Assembly (NCBI GenBank): GCA_009782245.1
Contig: WRKK01000280.1
Span: 1-9,575, forward strand
Length of the DNA stretch: 9,575 nucleotides
Source of the DNA: Defluviitaleaceae bacterium
Lineage (GTDB): Bacteria; Bacillota; Clostridia; Lachnospirales; WQUN01
Direction of reading: 5' to 3'
Every line of letters begins with the position of its first letter. Positions within the stretch are counted from its first letter, which is position 1. This document shows, piece after piece, positions 1-6,231 of the stretch. Made by a program: the position numbers and the translations under genes. The notes beneath the pieces were generated by a model. That model was not told the origin of the DNA and ran no database searches. It was given only the letters and a program-made list of their open reading frames with translations.

Positions 1-842
1 CCCCCGGAGTAACTAGCCGCAAAGCCAGTCATAGAGCGGTCTACAACCGATTTTGTGTCCCTCTCGAGAGCCACTTTTAGGCTCCATTGCAAAGCACCAA
101 AAGGCTGCCAGCGGTTGGCAGAATCCTCAAAAAAGCCCATAGCTGTGCCTAATACGTGGCATTGAGTTTTCTTTGCAAAATAATCGTCTAATTGGGCGAT
201 AAATTGTTTTTTTGCAACAGAATGTGCTGTTTTGGCGACTTTTTTGGCTTTCGCATCAAAATAAAATTGCGGTATATGCGAGCGGATAAGTATAATGTGG
301 TCTTTATCGTAGTTTTCCAGTATTGTATCAATAAATTTGTTGTACTGGGATTTTAGCTGCTTGGTAAAGCCAACCACCTCTGGGCGGATATAGTTTGCCC
401 TTATTTCGGCGTTATTGTTAAAATAATCGTCCATAAAGTCGGTTTTTTCCCAGCCCATTAGCGAATAAAGCTGGGTATGTATTTCCGTTAAGCCGATAAG
501 TGCGGGCGTATTATCCATAATAAAATAGTCGCAATGGGCTTTTTGGCAAATTTCGTCAAAATTTTTGCGTATATCGGCTTTAACACGGGTGTTGGTGCGT
601 TTGGCGGTGGCGTATTGTTGCAAATATGGGTCTGCTATGCCGCTAATGCTGAACGGCGAAACGCCCCATATTTTGAACGGTTCTTCGGCGTAATCTTCGT
701 AAATTTTGTAGTTGTCGTACATTCGCATATTCATAATTCCAGCAAAAGATCTGCCGAAAGCCTGAATAGCAACGCCGTCAGATACGGTTGCGGTCGGTGT
801 TTTGGTGCTGTTGTTAAATAGCTTGTTGATTAGTTGTTTCAT
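1..842 (-). CDS. Unrecognised protein, partial (3' end outside window)
   Basis: An open frame runs without a stop from an ATG at 842-840 to the left edge, giving 280 codons. An AGGAGA ribosome binding site lies about 7 bases before the ATG. The protein begins MKQLINKLFN and has no signal peptide or clear membrane segment. Segments that look structured are VAIQAFGRSFAGIM (about residues 24-37), CDYFIMDNTPALIGL (104-118) and DHIILIRSHIPQFYFD (181-196). These alternate hydrophobic strands with polar turns and recall the DUF6270/SGNH-hydrolase-like proteins linked to surface polysaccharide loci. The resemblance is from memory and weak, since the GSC motif at the start of that family is not clearly present. 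It lies 38 bp after the AraC-family gene on the same strand and is probably co-transcribed with it. No function is assigned. I am sure that it is a gene and unsure of the family. Confidence 0.82.
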   Translation of the reverse strand, partial: MKQLINKLFNNSTKTPTATVSDGVAIQAFGRSFAGIMNMRMYDNYKIYEDYAEEPFKIWGVSPFSISGIADPYLQQYATAKRTNTRVKADIRKNFDEICQKAHCDYFIMDNTPALIGLTEIHTQLYSLMGWEKTDFMDDYFNNNAEIRANYIRPEVVGFTKQLKSQYNKFIDTILENYDKDHIILIRSHIPQFYFDAKAKKVAKTAHSVAKKQFIAQLDDYFAKKTQCHVLGTAMGFFEDSANRWQPFGALQWSLKVALERDTKSVVDRSMTGFAASYSG

Positions 843-880
843 GGGTAATCTCCTTTGTTTGTCTATGATTTTTGTATTTA

Positions 881-1678
881 TCAAGGCTTTATTGCGGAGG
901 GCGGTATTCCTTTGTGTTGCTTGTATAGTCTGCTAAAGTAAAACATATCCTTAAAGCCGCATTTTATGGCGACTTCCGAGACGTTACTTTTGCCCATACG
1001 CAGCATATCTTCCGCTTGGTTAAGCCGTATCATGTTAAGGTAATTTTTGAATGTCATGCGGGTTTCCTTTTTGAACAGTGCACCAAAATAAGTGGGATTA
1101 AGCTGCACCATTTCGGCGACCTGTTGTATTGTTACATCTTCGCTGTAATTTTCTGTAATGTGGCGGATTGCGGTTTTTATGCGGTGGTCAAAGTTAAAAG
1201 AGTCAACTTCGTAAATCAGCATTTCCAAAAAACGTTGTAAAATCAGCATAAAATGGGCTTTTGTTTTCATTATGTAACCTGGCGGACGGCGTAGCCAATC
1301 TTCGTTTAGCCGCTTATAATGCGAAATAATATCTGATTGTATGCCAATATTGGATATTAGCGGCAAGCCCAATCGGACTTTTTCGGCATTTTCGGTATTA
1401 TCGTTATCCATGCGGAAGTTAATAGCAAAACATTCAAACAAACCTGCCGAATGGCTAGTTGCCTCTCTAGCAGAGTTTTCGGGGATACATAGCAGGTTGC
1501 CCTTTGTTACCGATACTTTTTTACCGTTAATAATATAATCTGCACTGCCGCCCAAAATATAGGTTATATCAATAAAATTAGTGGTTGACGGCTCTATTTT
1601 CCAATCGGGTGTGTTATTTCGGTAAAAAAAGTATTCTATATTAGGCACGCCGTTATTAAATTCTTCAAGCCAATCCAT
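881..1678 (-). CDS. AraC-family transcriptional regulator with cupin-like sensor domain
   Basis: A 265-residue DNA-binding regulator of usual AraC-family length. Residues 35-90 (for example DITYILGGSADYIINGKKV and GNLLCIPENSA) have the glycine-turn pattern of the AraC N-terminal cupin/arabinose-binding fold, which senses a small ligand. Residues 162-265 carry two helix-turn-helix motifs: DVTIQQVAEMVQLNPTYFGALFKKE (first, split around 181-205) and SNVSEVAIKCGFKDMFYFSRLYKQ (second, around 231-254). The frame is open back to a TTG at 1747, but that TTG is part of the -35 box of a consensus promoter. The ATG at 1678 has AAGGGG about 8 bases upstream, so I chose 1678. It leads a probable two-gene operon with the unrecognised gene at 1-842, which is the likeliest regulatory target besides itself. 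The effector cannot be read from the sequence. Confidence 0.93.
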   Translation of the reverse strand: MDWLEEFNNGVPNIEYFFYRNNTPDWKIEPSTTNFIDITYILGGSADYIINGKKVSVTKGNLLCIPENSAREATSHSAGLFECFAINFRMDNDNTENAEKVRLGLPLISNIGIQSDIISHYKRLNEDWLRRPPGYIMKTKAHFMLILQRFLEMLIYEVDSFNFDHRIKTAIRHITENYSEDVTIQQVAEMVQLNPTYFGALFKKETRMTFKNYLNMIRLNQAEDMLRMGKSNVSEVAIKCGFKDMFYFSRLYKQHKGIPPSAIKP

Positions 1679-1718
1679 AAAATTCGCCCCTTTTTGAATT
1701 TGTTTGTTGGTTATTATT

Positions 1719-1747
1719 AGCATACTACACTTTTTGCTATTTGTCAA
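1719..1747 (-). promoter_or_regulatory. Promoter of araC-type gene
   Basis: On the minus strand TTGACA (1747-1742) is followed after 17 bp by TATGCT (1724-1719). The predicted transcript starts near 1712, leaving a leader of about 34 nt before the ATG at 1678. The promoter lies inside the extended reading frame that begins at 1747, so that extension cannot be translated from this transcript. Confidence 0.8.
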
Positions 1748-1772
1748 GGTTTTTACAAGGTTACAATATTGT
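1745..1772. promoter_or_regulatory. Possible regulator binding sites at the araC-type promoter
   Basis: The 7-mer CAAGGTT occurs at 1745-1751 and again at 1756-1762, a period of 11 bp (one helical turn), and the first copy overlaps the -35 box. Directly beyond it lies the perfect 10-bp palindrome ACAATATTGT (1763-1772). Helically phased direct repeats next to the -35 box fit AraC-family binding, so autoregulation is a reasonable inference. The repeats are short and AT-rich sequence produces such matches by chance. Confidence 0.35.
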
Positions 1773-1830
1773 TAAAAATTTGCCCAAAAGGCGTAAAAAA
1801 TTTTCAAAATTTTTATTAAATTTTTTTTGA

Positions 1831-1877
1831 AATTTTTTTGAAAAACACTTGCATTGTAATTTTCAATGTGATATAAT
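1831..1877 (+). promoter_or_regulatory. Promoter with UP-like element for tRNA-fMet
   Basis: TTGCAT (1849-1854), 17 bp, then TATAAT (1872-1877), preceded by TGA at 1869-1871, which makes an extended -10 (TGnTATAAT). The -35 box is weak (3 of 6), which the extended -10 would offset. An A/T tract at 1831-1845 sits where an RNA polymerase alpha-subunit UP element is expected. Transcription should start near 1884, 13 nt before the tRNA. Confidence 0.82.
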
Positions 1878-1896
1878 GTTTGTATGGTTAATTTTA

Positions 1897-1970
<74 letters not shown>

Positions 1971-1982
1971 TGTTGTAGGTGT

Positions 1983-2013
1983 AAAATCCCCCGCAAATAA
2001 AGGGGGATTTTTT
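1983..2013 (+). terminator. Intrinsic terminator of tRNA-fMet
   Basis: AAAATCCCCC (1983-1992) pairs with GGGGGATTTT (2002-2011) around a 9-nt loop, giving a 10-bp stem that runs into a T tract (2008-2013). It lies 12 nt after the tRNA and ends that transcript. Confidence 0.93.
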
Positions 2014-2051
2014 ATTTGTGAAAATTTTTGAAAATTTGTGAAAGCCAAAAA

Positions 2052-2098
2052 AATTTTTTTCAAAAACACTTGACAAATTAGAAATACTTTTATACAAT
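2052..2098 (+). promoter_or_regulatory. Promoter with UP-like element for the NlpC/P60 gene
   Basis: TTGACA (2070-2075), 17 bp, then TACAAT (2093-2098). Transcription should begin near 2105, leaving a leader of about 56 nt. The 20 or so bases up to and including the start of the -35 box match those of the tRNA-fMet promoter with one change: both have an A/T tract and then AAAAACACTTG (1841-1851 and 2062-2072). Confidence 0.85.
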
Positions 2099-2125
2099 AG
2101 TTGTAATAGTTTTTTAACAACTATT
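2096..2125. promoter_or_regulatory. Inverted repeat over the NlpC/P60 gene transcription start
   Basis: AATAGTTGT (2096-2104) and ACAACTATT (2117-2125) are perfect inverted 9-mers separated by 12 bases. The left arm overlaps the last bases of the -10 box and reaches the predicted start site. It could be an operator for an unknown repressor. The arms are too AT-rich and the position too early for a convincing RNA terminator. Confidence 0.4.
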
Positions 2126-2160
2126 TAATAAATCAAAAATATTATTGGAGGCATTATTTT

Positions 2161-2994
2161 ATGATTATCAATCAAATGGGCAACAGCGGCAATATCAAAG
2201 GCAACAACAGGCAAGTAAAAGGCTTTATAAAGGGATTTTTGGCAATTTTTGCAGTAGTTTTAATTAACATTTTGTTAGCAACAACGGCGTATGCGCAGGC
2301 AGGTCAGCTAACGGGCAACAACGTTAGGGTACGCACAGCACCCTCGCTGGATTCGGATATACTGTTCCACGTAAGCGTTGGCGAAACGGTAAAAATATTG
2401 GAAGAAGCTGGCGATTTTTACATGGTAAACGTGGCGGGCAGCTACAACGTTTTTGTAGCCAGAGAATTTATAGCCGTCATTCAAGCACAATACGAAAATG
2501 ATACCGACACATACTATTATGAAGAAACCAACGATTACAATATTGCAGAATACGCAGTATACATTTTGGAAGAACCTTACCAAGTTGTTTATGTTGACAA
2601 TAATTCCGCCGTTTACGGCAACAACGCAGTCGCCGAAATTTTGGCATTTGCCAAAACGCTAATTGGCACACCGTACCGTGGCGGCGGCTCGGACACTCGT
2701 GGCTTTGATTGCTCGGGGTTTGTAACTTATGTTATGCGTAATTTCGGCGTATATTTGCAGCGGTCATCGGCATCTATGGCAAGCAGTAACGGGCATTATG
2801 TTGAACGTAGCAATTTAGTAAAAGGCGATTTAGTATTTTTTGCAACAGGCAGCGGCCCGAGGATTTCCCATGTAGGAATATACGTGGGCAATAATCAGTT
2901 TATCCACTCGGAATCGGGCAGAGGAGTTCGCATTACGGGGCTAAGCGAAAATTATTGGAATAGGCGTTATGTTAGGGCTAATAGGGTTTTGTAG
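2161..2994 (+). CDS. Secreted SH3-NlpC/P60 peptidoglycan hydrolase
   Basis: A 277-residue exported cell-wall enzyme. The N-terminus has lysines (K13, K20, K24) and then a hydrophobic segment (about 21-42), ending in a likely signal peptidase site AYA-QA after residue 45. Residues 47-106 form a bacterial SH3 domain (NNVRVRTAPSLDSDILFHV) that binds wall peptide or glycan. An acidic, tyrosine-rich linker covers 110-150. Residues 154-277 are an NlpC/P60 domain, with the nucleophile C184 in GFDCSGF, the catalytic H237 in SHVGIYVG, and H249 in FIHSES. Family members cleave the D-Glu-diaminopimelate type bond in stem peptides and act in growth, separation or turnover of the wall. GGAGG at 2147-2151 is 9 bases before the first ATG; the second Met (residue 6) is badly spaced. 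It is monocistronic. Confidence 0.95.
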   Translation: MIINQMGNSGNIKGNNRQVKGFIKGFLAIFAVVLINILLATTAYAQAGQLTGNNVRVRTAPSLDSDILFHVSVGETVKILEEAGDFYMVNVAGSYNVFVAREFIAVIQAQYENDTDTYYYEETNDYNIAEYAVYILEEPYQVVYVDNNSAVYGNNAVAEILAFAKTLIGTPYRGGGSDTRGFDCSGFVTYVMRNFGVYLQRSSASMASSNGHYVERSNLVKGDLVFFATGSGPRISHVGIYVGNNQFIHSESGRGVRITGLSENYWNRRYVRANRVL

Positions 2995-3052
2995 AGTGTG
3001 GTGAAAATTAACCTTTGGTGGTTGTTTTTATTGCGGTATATTGACGCAAATA

Positions 3053-3086
3053 ATTTGTAGGGGACGGGCGACTGTCCCCTACAAAT
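3053..3086. repeat. Dispersed palindromic element, copy 1
   Basis: ATTTGTAGGGGAC (3053-3065) is perfectly inverted as GTCCCCTACAAAT (3074-3086), giving a 13-bp stem with the 8-base loop GGGCGACT. Its 17-base core ACGGGCGACTGTCCCCT (3064-3080) matches the reverse complement of 6367-6383 at 16 of 17 positions. The two copies sit about 3.3 kb apart in opposite orientation, both in intergenic DNA. It lies 58 bp after the NlpC/P60 gene and may end its transcript, although no T tract follows. Confidence 0.75.
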
Positions 3087-3173
3087 CGTTTAATTTAATG
3101 ATGGCGGTTTTGAGGTCGCTTTTTTTGTTGTCTTCAAATTTAGTCAAATTATTCAAGCAAAAAAATTTCCAAA
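3087..3173. other. Spacer with possible gene remnant
   Basis: There is no complete gene here. The minus strand has an open stretch of about 33 codons with no start, whose last part reads DNKKSDLKTAIIKLNDL and stops at a TAG inside the palindromic element. The composition looks protein-like, but nothing upstream continues it, because the tRNA terminator and a tRNA gene lie there. It may be the relic of a displaced gene, part of the repeat element, or chance. Confidence 0.2.
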
Positions 3174-3223
3174 CTAAAAACCAATCCCCCTGCAATCAGC
3201 CATACAGCTGAAATACAAGGGGG
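3174..3223 (-). terminator. Intrinsic terminator of the tRNA-Gly pair
   Basis: On the minus strand CCCCCTTG (from 3223) pairs with CAGGGGG (to 3186) around an inner stem TTTCAGC/GCTGATT with loop TGTATG. ATTGGTTTTTAG follows, which supplies the T tract. It begins about 10 nt after the second tRNA. Confidence 0.85.
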
Positions 3224-3232
3224 TTTAGGGAA

Positions 3233-3304
3233 AGCGCGAAACGAGATTCGAACTCGCGGCCCTCGCCTTGGCAAGGCGATGCTCTACCACTGAGCCATTC
3301 GCGC
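3233..3304 (-). tRNA. tRNA-Gly (GCC anticodon)
   Basis: A complete 72-nt cloverleaf on the minus strand. Acceptor arms are GCGCGAA/TTCGCGC with discriminator T, and the anticodon arm is TCGCC-TTGCCAA-GGCGA with anticodon GCC. The T arm CGAG-TTCGAAT-CTCG is intact, and the D loop holds the usual AGTGGTA. It reads the GGC and GGU codons. CCA is not encoded. It is second in a two-tRNA transcript, 65 nt after tRNA-Gly(UCC). Confidence 0.97.
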
Positions 3305-3369
3305 ATAATTTTGCTTTTGTTAAACTTGTTAATCTGCTAAGATAAGATTAATAAGATAGCCACTAGCAA

Positions 3370-3440
3370 AGCGGGTAGCGGGAATCGAACCCGCGTAACC
3401 AGCTTGGAAGGCTGGTGTTCTACCATTGAACTACACCCGC
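3370..3440 (-). tRNA. tRNA-Gly (UCC anticodon)
   Basis: A complete 71-nt cloverleaf on the minus strand. Acceptor arms are GCGGGTG/TACCCGC with discriminator T, and the anticodon arm is CCAGC-CTTCCAA-GCTGG with anticodon TCC. The T arm is GCGGG-TTCGATT-CCCGC. It reads GGA and GGG codons. CCA is not encoded. It is first in the transcript, so with the GCC isoacceptor one unit can supply all glycine codons. The 65-nt spacer between the tRNAs holds a weak 7-bp inverted repeat (TTAATCT 3329-3335, AGATTAA 3345-3351). Confidence 0.97.
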
Positions 3441-3473
3441 ACAGCTGTTTGCCGTTTGACCACTTATACATAT

Positions 3474-3502
3474 AGTATATTACAGGGTTTCGAGTTTGTC
3501 AA
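3474..3502 (-). promoter_or_regulatory. Promoter of the tRNA-Gly pair
   Basis: On the minus strand TTGACA (3502-3497), 17 bp, then TATACT (3479-3474). Transcription should start near 3467, about 27 nt before the first tRNA. The -35 box is only 2 bp from the end of the long AT-rich palindrome at 3505-3552, whose near arm occupies the UP-element position. Confidence 0.9.
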
Positions 3503-3504
3503 GG

Positions 3505-3552
3505 GGTTTGGAAAAATTTTTTTGAAAATTTTCAAAAAAATTTTTCCAAACC
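3505..3552. repeat. Perfect 48-bp AT-rich palindrome
   Basis: Two 24-base arms meet at 3528/3529 with no loop and no mismatch. Each arm starts GGTTTGGAAAAA and continues with TTTTTTTGAAAA. It lies 57 bp beyond the stop of the metal ATPase gene and directly upstream of the tRNA-Gly promoter. As RNA it would form a long hairpin ending the ATPase transcript, though without a separate T tract. As DNA its near arm resembles an UP element. It may do both, keeping the operon from reading into the tRNA unit. Confidence 0.85.
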
Positions 3553-3570
3553 ATCTTCAACACGTTTTTC

Positions 3571-3606
3571 AGCCATTTAAGGCATTTAAGCCATTTTAAC
3601 CATTCC
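3571..3606. repeat. Short degenerate 9-bp tandem repeat
   Basis: Four 9-base units lie end to end: AGCCATTTA, AGGCATTTA, AGCCATTTT and AACCATTCC. They fill the space between the palindrome region and the stop codon of the ATPase gene (3609-3611). The function is unknown; replication slippage is a plausible origin. Confidence 0.5.
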
Positions 3607-3608
3607 AA

Positions 3609-5780
3609 CTATATACGCAAAATCCGCAACGTATTAAGCACGGCCAACAACGATACCCCTACATCAGCAAAAATGGCTTCCCAAATGCTTGCAACGCCCA
3701 TTGTCCCTAGTACAATGAATATTAGCTGAACGCCCAACGCACCCACAATATTTTGCCAAACAATTTTGCGGGTAAACCTTGCAACCGTTATCGCTTCGCC
3801 TAATTTTTGGGGTTCGTCGGTCATAAGTACAACGTCGGCGGCCTCTATTGCGGCATCGCTGCCCAGCCCGCCCATTGCAATGCCAACGTCCGCCATTGCA
3901 AGCACGGGCGCATCGTTTATGCCGTCCCCCACAAATGCGAGCGATTTTTTGGGTTGCTTTTCCTTTGCGTATGTTTCCAGTTTTTCAACTTTTTCTTGCG
4001 GCAACAAACTAAAATGCACCTCGTCAATGCCCAGCTGGTTTGCGACATTTTCGGCTACTTTTTGCGTATCGCCCGTTAGCATTACAATGCGGCGAACGCC
4101 CATGTTTTTTAGCTGAGTTATTGCGGCTTTGCTGTCGGGCTTTATCTCGTCAGAAATAACGATAGAGCCCATGTAAATGTTATCTCGTGCGACGTAAACT
4201 TTTGTGCCAAAATCGGTATTTTCGACGAACGTTATATTTTCGCGCCGCATAAGTTTTTCGTTGCCCGCCAAAATTGCCTGCCTGTTTTGCCCGTTTTTGT
4301 GCAAAACACTAACGCCGTAGCCTGAAATCTCGTTGTAATCGCTTAATTCTCCTGTCGAGTGGGTAGACCCAGATTTATCCACGATTTGTGCATATTCTTT
4401 GCAAATGGAAACGGCTATCGGGTGGCTAGAAAAACTTTCGGCAAAACTAGCCGTTTGCAACAGTTCGGCGGCAGTAAAGCCCTCGGCGGGCTGTATGCTT
4501 GTAACCTTGAAAACTCCCTTTGTTAGCGTGCCCGTTTTGTCAAAAACCACCGTGTCCAAACTGGACAACGCCTCTAAAAAGTTGCCGCCTTTTACCAAAA
4601 TTCCCTTTTTGGACGATGCCCCAATACCGCCAAAAAATCCCAGCGGAATAGACAAAACCAACGCACACGGGCAAGATATAATCAGCAAAATAATAGCCCG
4701 ATAAATCCACTCTTGCCAAATGCCGCCAAAAAACAGCGGCGGCACAACCGCCAAAAGCACCGCCAAAATTACCACGGTTGGCGTGTACCATTTTGCAAAT
4801 TTTGTTATAAAAGTTTCCAGTTTTGCCTTTTTGCTGGCGGCGTTTTCCACCAAATCCAATATTTTACTGGCGGTGGATTCGCCGAACGTTTGCGTTACTT
4901 TTACCGTTAAAACGCCATTTTGGTTTATGCAGCCCGATAAAACCGCATCGTTTTTTGCCACCTTGCGCGGCACAGATTCGCCCGTTAATGCCGATGTATC
5001 CAGCATTGCCTCTCCCGCTAAAATCACGCCGTCCAGCGGAATTTTTTCGCCTGGCTTGATTATAATCGTTTCGCCCACCGCCACGCTTTCTGGGGATACT
5101 CGTTTGGTTTGCCCGTTTTGCTCAAGTTCTCCAGATTCTCCAGATTGCAGTAAGTTGGCGTAATCTGACCGTATATCCATTAAATCGGATATGCCTTTTT
5201 TAGAGGCTCGCACCGCTTTATTCTGGAAAAATTCGCCTATTTGGTACAGCAACATTACTGTGGCAGCACCCGCAAATTCGCCTATTACGAACGCGCCTAT
5301 TGTAGCGATTCCCATTAAAAAATTCTCGTCAAACAAGTTGCCTTTTAGGATATTTTTTAACGCCGCCCACAAAACATTTGCACCCAAAAGCAAGTAACTT
5401 ACCGTAAACAAGCCTATTGATGCGTAATTGTTTATGTTGTAAAACACAATACCCGCAACAAAAATAACCGTGCTTGCCGCCAGCCAAACTAACGTCTTTT
5501 TTTGGGATTTTTGCTCTGTGGCTTGAAACGCCTGTTTTTTCTCTGTTACTAATATATCTGATTCGTACTCGTGGACGATTTTTTCCACAACATCGTGAAT
5601 ATTTGCGGCGGCATCGGCTGTTTCTGAATGTTTTGAATTTTCTAAATATTCTAAATACAGCGTGCTAGTGGATAAATTTAGGCTAACGGCACTAATATTT
5701 TCCGCTTTATTCAGCGATTTTTCGATGTTAGCCGCACAATGCGGACAGTTTAGCCCTTGTAATATAAACGCTTTTTTCAT
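3609..5780 (-). CDS. cadA: P1B-type Zn/Cd/Pb-exporting ATPase (CadA/ZntA family)
   Basis: A 723-residue membrane pump that uses ATP to expel divalent soft metals. One N-terminal heavy-metal domain (1-70) carries GLNCPHC with C12 and C15. Membrane segments fall near 96-116, 120-141, 153-186, 333-352 and 360-390, with the last pair at 675-723. The actuator TGES is at 266-269. The transmembrane metal site CPC is at 370-372, the phosphorylated D414 is in DKTGTLT, the HP motif is H453-P454, TGDT is at 569-572 and GDGINDAP begins at 618. CPC together with D706 in the last helix (FADVG) is the P1B-2 pattern of Zn/Cd/Pb transporters rather than copper. AAGGAGG lies 7 bases before the ATG at 5780. It follows the CadC-type repressor by 65 bp on the same strand. 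The exact metal is not decided by sequence. Confidence 0.94.
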   Translation of the reverse strand: MKKAFILQGLNCPHCAANIEKSLNKAENISAVSLNLSTSTLYLEYLENSKHSETADAAANIHDVVEKIVHEYESDILVTEKKQAFQATEQKSQKKTLVWLAASTVIFVAGIVFYNINNYASIGLFTVSYLLLGANVLWAALKNILKGNLFDENFLMGIATIGAFVIGEFAGAATVMLLYQIGEFFQNKAVRASKKGISDLMDIRSDYANLLQSGESGELEQNGQTKRVSPESVAVGETIIIKPGEKIPLDGVILAGEAMLDTSALTGESVPRKVAKNDAVLSGCINQNGVLTVKVTQTFGESTASKILDLVENAASKKAKLETFITKFAKWYTPTVVILAVLLAVVPPLFFGGIWQEWIYRAIILLIISCPCALVLSIPLGFFGGIGASSKKGILVKGGNFLEALSSLDTVVFDKTGTLTKGVFKVTSIQPAEGFTAAELLQTASFAESFSSHPIAVSICKEYAQIVDKSGSTHSTGELSDYNEISGYGVSVLHKNGQNRQAILAGNEKLMRRENITFVENTDFGTKVYVARDNIYMGSIVISDEIKPDSKAAITQLKNMGVRRIVMLTGDTQKVAENVANQLGIDEVHFSLLPQEKVEKLETYAKEKQPKKSLAFVGDGINDAPVLAMADVGIAMGGLGSDAAIEAADVVLMTDEPQKLGEAITVARFTRKIVWQNIVGALGVQLIFIVLGTMGVASIWEAIFADVGVSLLAVLNTLRILRI

Positions 5781-5825
5781 GGTTTTTCCTCCTTATAATA
5801 GTTGAGCAATTATTTGACTATTGGG

Positions 5826-5850
5826 GTAAAAAAATAGCCGTTGGGCTATT
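5826..5850 (-). terminator. Terminator-like hairpin between cadC and cadA
   Basis: On the minus strand AATAGCC (5850-5844) pairs with GGCTATT (5839-5833) around loop CAAC, and the stem runs into a T tract (down to about 5827). The TAG stop codon of the repressor gene (5848-5846) is inside the stem. Only three of the seven pairs are G-C, so partial termination is the likelier outcome. That would lower ATPase mRNA relative to repressor mRNA, or be opened by the ribosome finishing the repressor. Confidence 0.55.
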
Positions 5851-6205
5851 CCAAAATATGCTCCAGCCCTTTTTCAAAAATATCTTTTATGTGGCAATCC
5901 ACCAAAGAGTAGTACACAATTTTGCCCTGTTTGTTAAATTTAACAACATTAGCCAGCCGCAAAGATTTCAGCTGGTGCGATACAGCCGATTTTGTCATGT
6001 TAAGCAGGGCGGCAATATCGCAAACGCACATATCTTCGCAAGATAGTGCCCACAAAATTTTTAGCCTTGTATTATCGGCAAACAGCTTAAAAAAGTTTGA
6101 AAGGTTGTAAAAATCGTCCTCTGGCAGCATTTTTGCATTAACGCTGGCGACAACCTCTTTGTGTATGACATTGCAGTAACTATCCAATATTTTACCTTTT
6201 TGCAT
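5846..6205 (-). CDS. cadC: ArsR/SmtB-family metal-responsive repressor (CadC-like)
   Basis: A 119-residue winged-helix repressor that releases DNA when it binds metal. The core is FKLFADNTRLKILWALS (about 40-56), the metal-binding CEDMCVCD (C56, C60, C62), the recognition helix TKSAVSHQLKSLR (71-83) and the wing NKQGKIVYYSL. C11 with C60 and C62 fits the alpha-3N thiolate site of CadC proteins (Cd/Pb/Zn). The C-terminal D103-x-H105-x10-H116-x2-E119 is the canonical alpha-5 zinc site, so both known sites appear to be present. The open frame extends to a TTG at 6247, but that TTG is in the operator. The ATG at 6205 has a perfect AAGGAGG 5 bases upstream, so I start there. The next gene is the metal-exporting ATPase, the expected target. 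Confidence 0.94.
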   Translation of the reverse strand: MQKGKILDSYCNVIHKEVVASVNAKMLPEDDFYNLSNFFKLFADNTRLKILWALSCEDMCVCDIAALLNMTKSAVSHQLKSLRLANVVKFNKQGKIVYYSLVDCHIKDIFEKGLEHILE

Positions 6206-6231
6206 AATGACCTCCTTGGTGTTTTTGATGT

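Noticed and set aside
534..821. A plus-strand frame of 95 codons opposite the left-edge gene
   Set aside because: The minus-strand frame is longer, has a good ribosome binding site and reads as protein. The plus frame has neither a ribosome binding site nor a recognisable domain.
1679..1747. A 23-residue N-terminal extension of the AraC-type protein from a TTG at 1747
   Set aside because: That TTG is the first half of the TTGACA -35 box, and the -10 box also lies in the extension. The ATG at 1678 has its own ribosome binding site.
3505..3552. The long palindrome as the end of an insertion sequence or a CRISPR repeat
   Set aside because: It is a single copy with no partner repeat, no transposase frame nearby and no flanking target duplication.
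4720..5163. Long plus-strand frames opposite the ATPase gene (also at 3766-4116 and 4399-4704)
   Set aside because: They are shadows of a clear P-type ATPase with all catalytic motifs.
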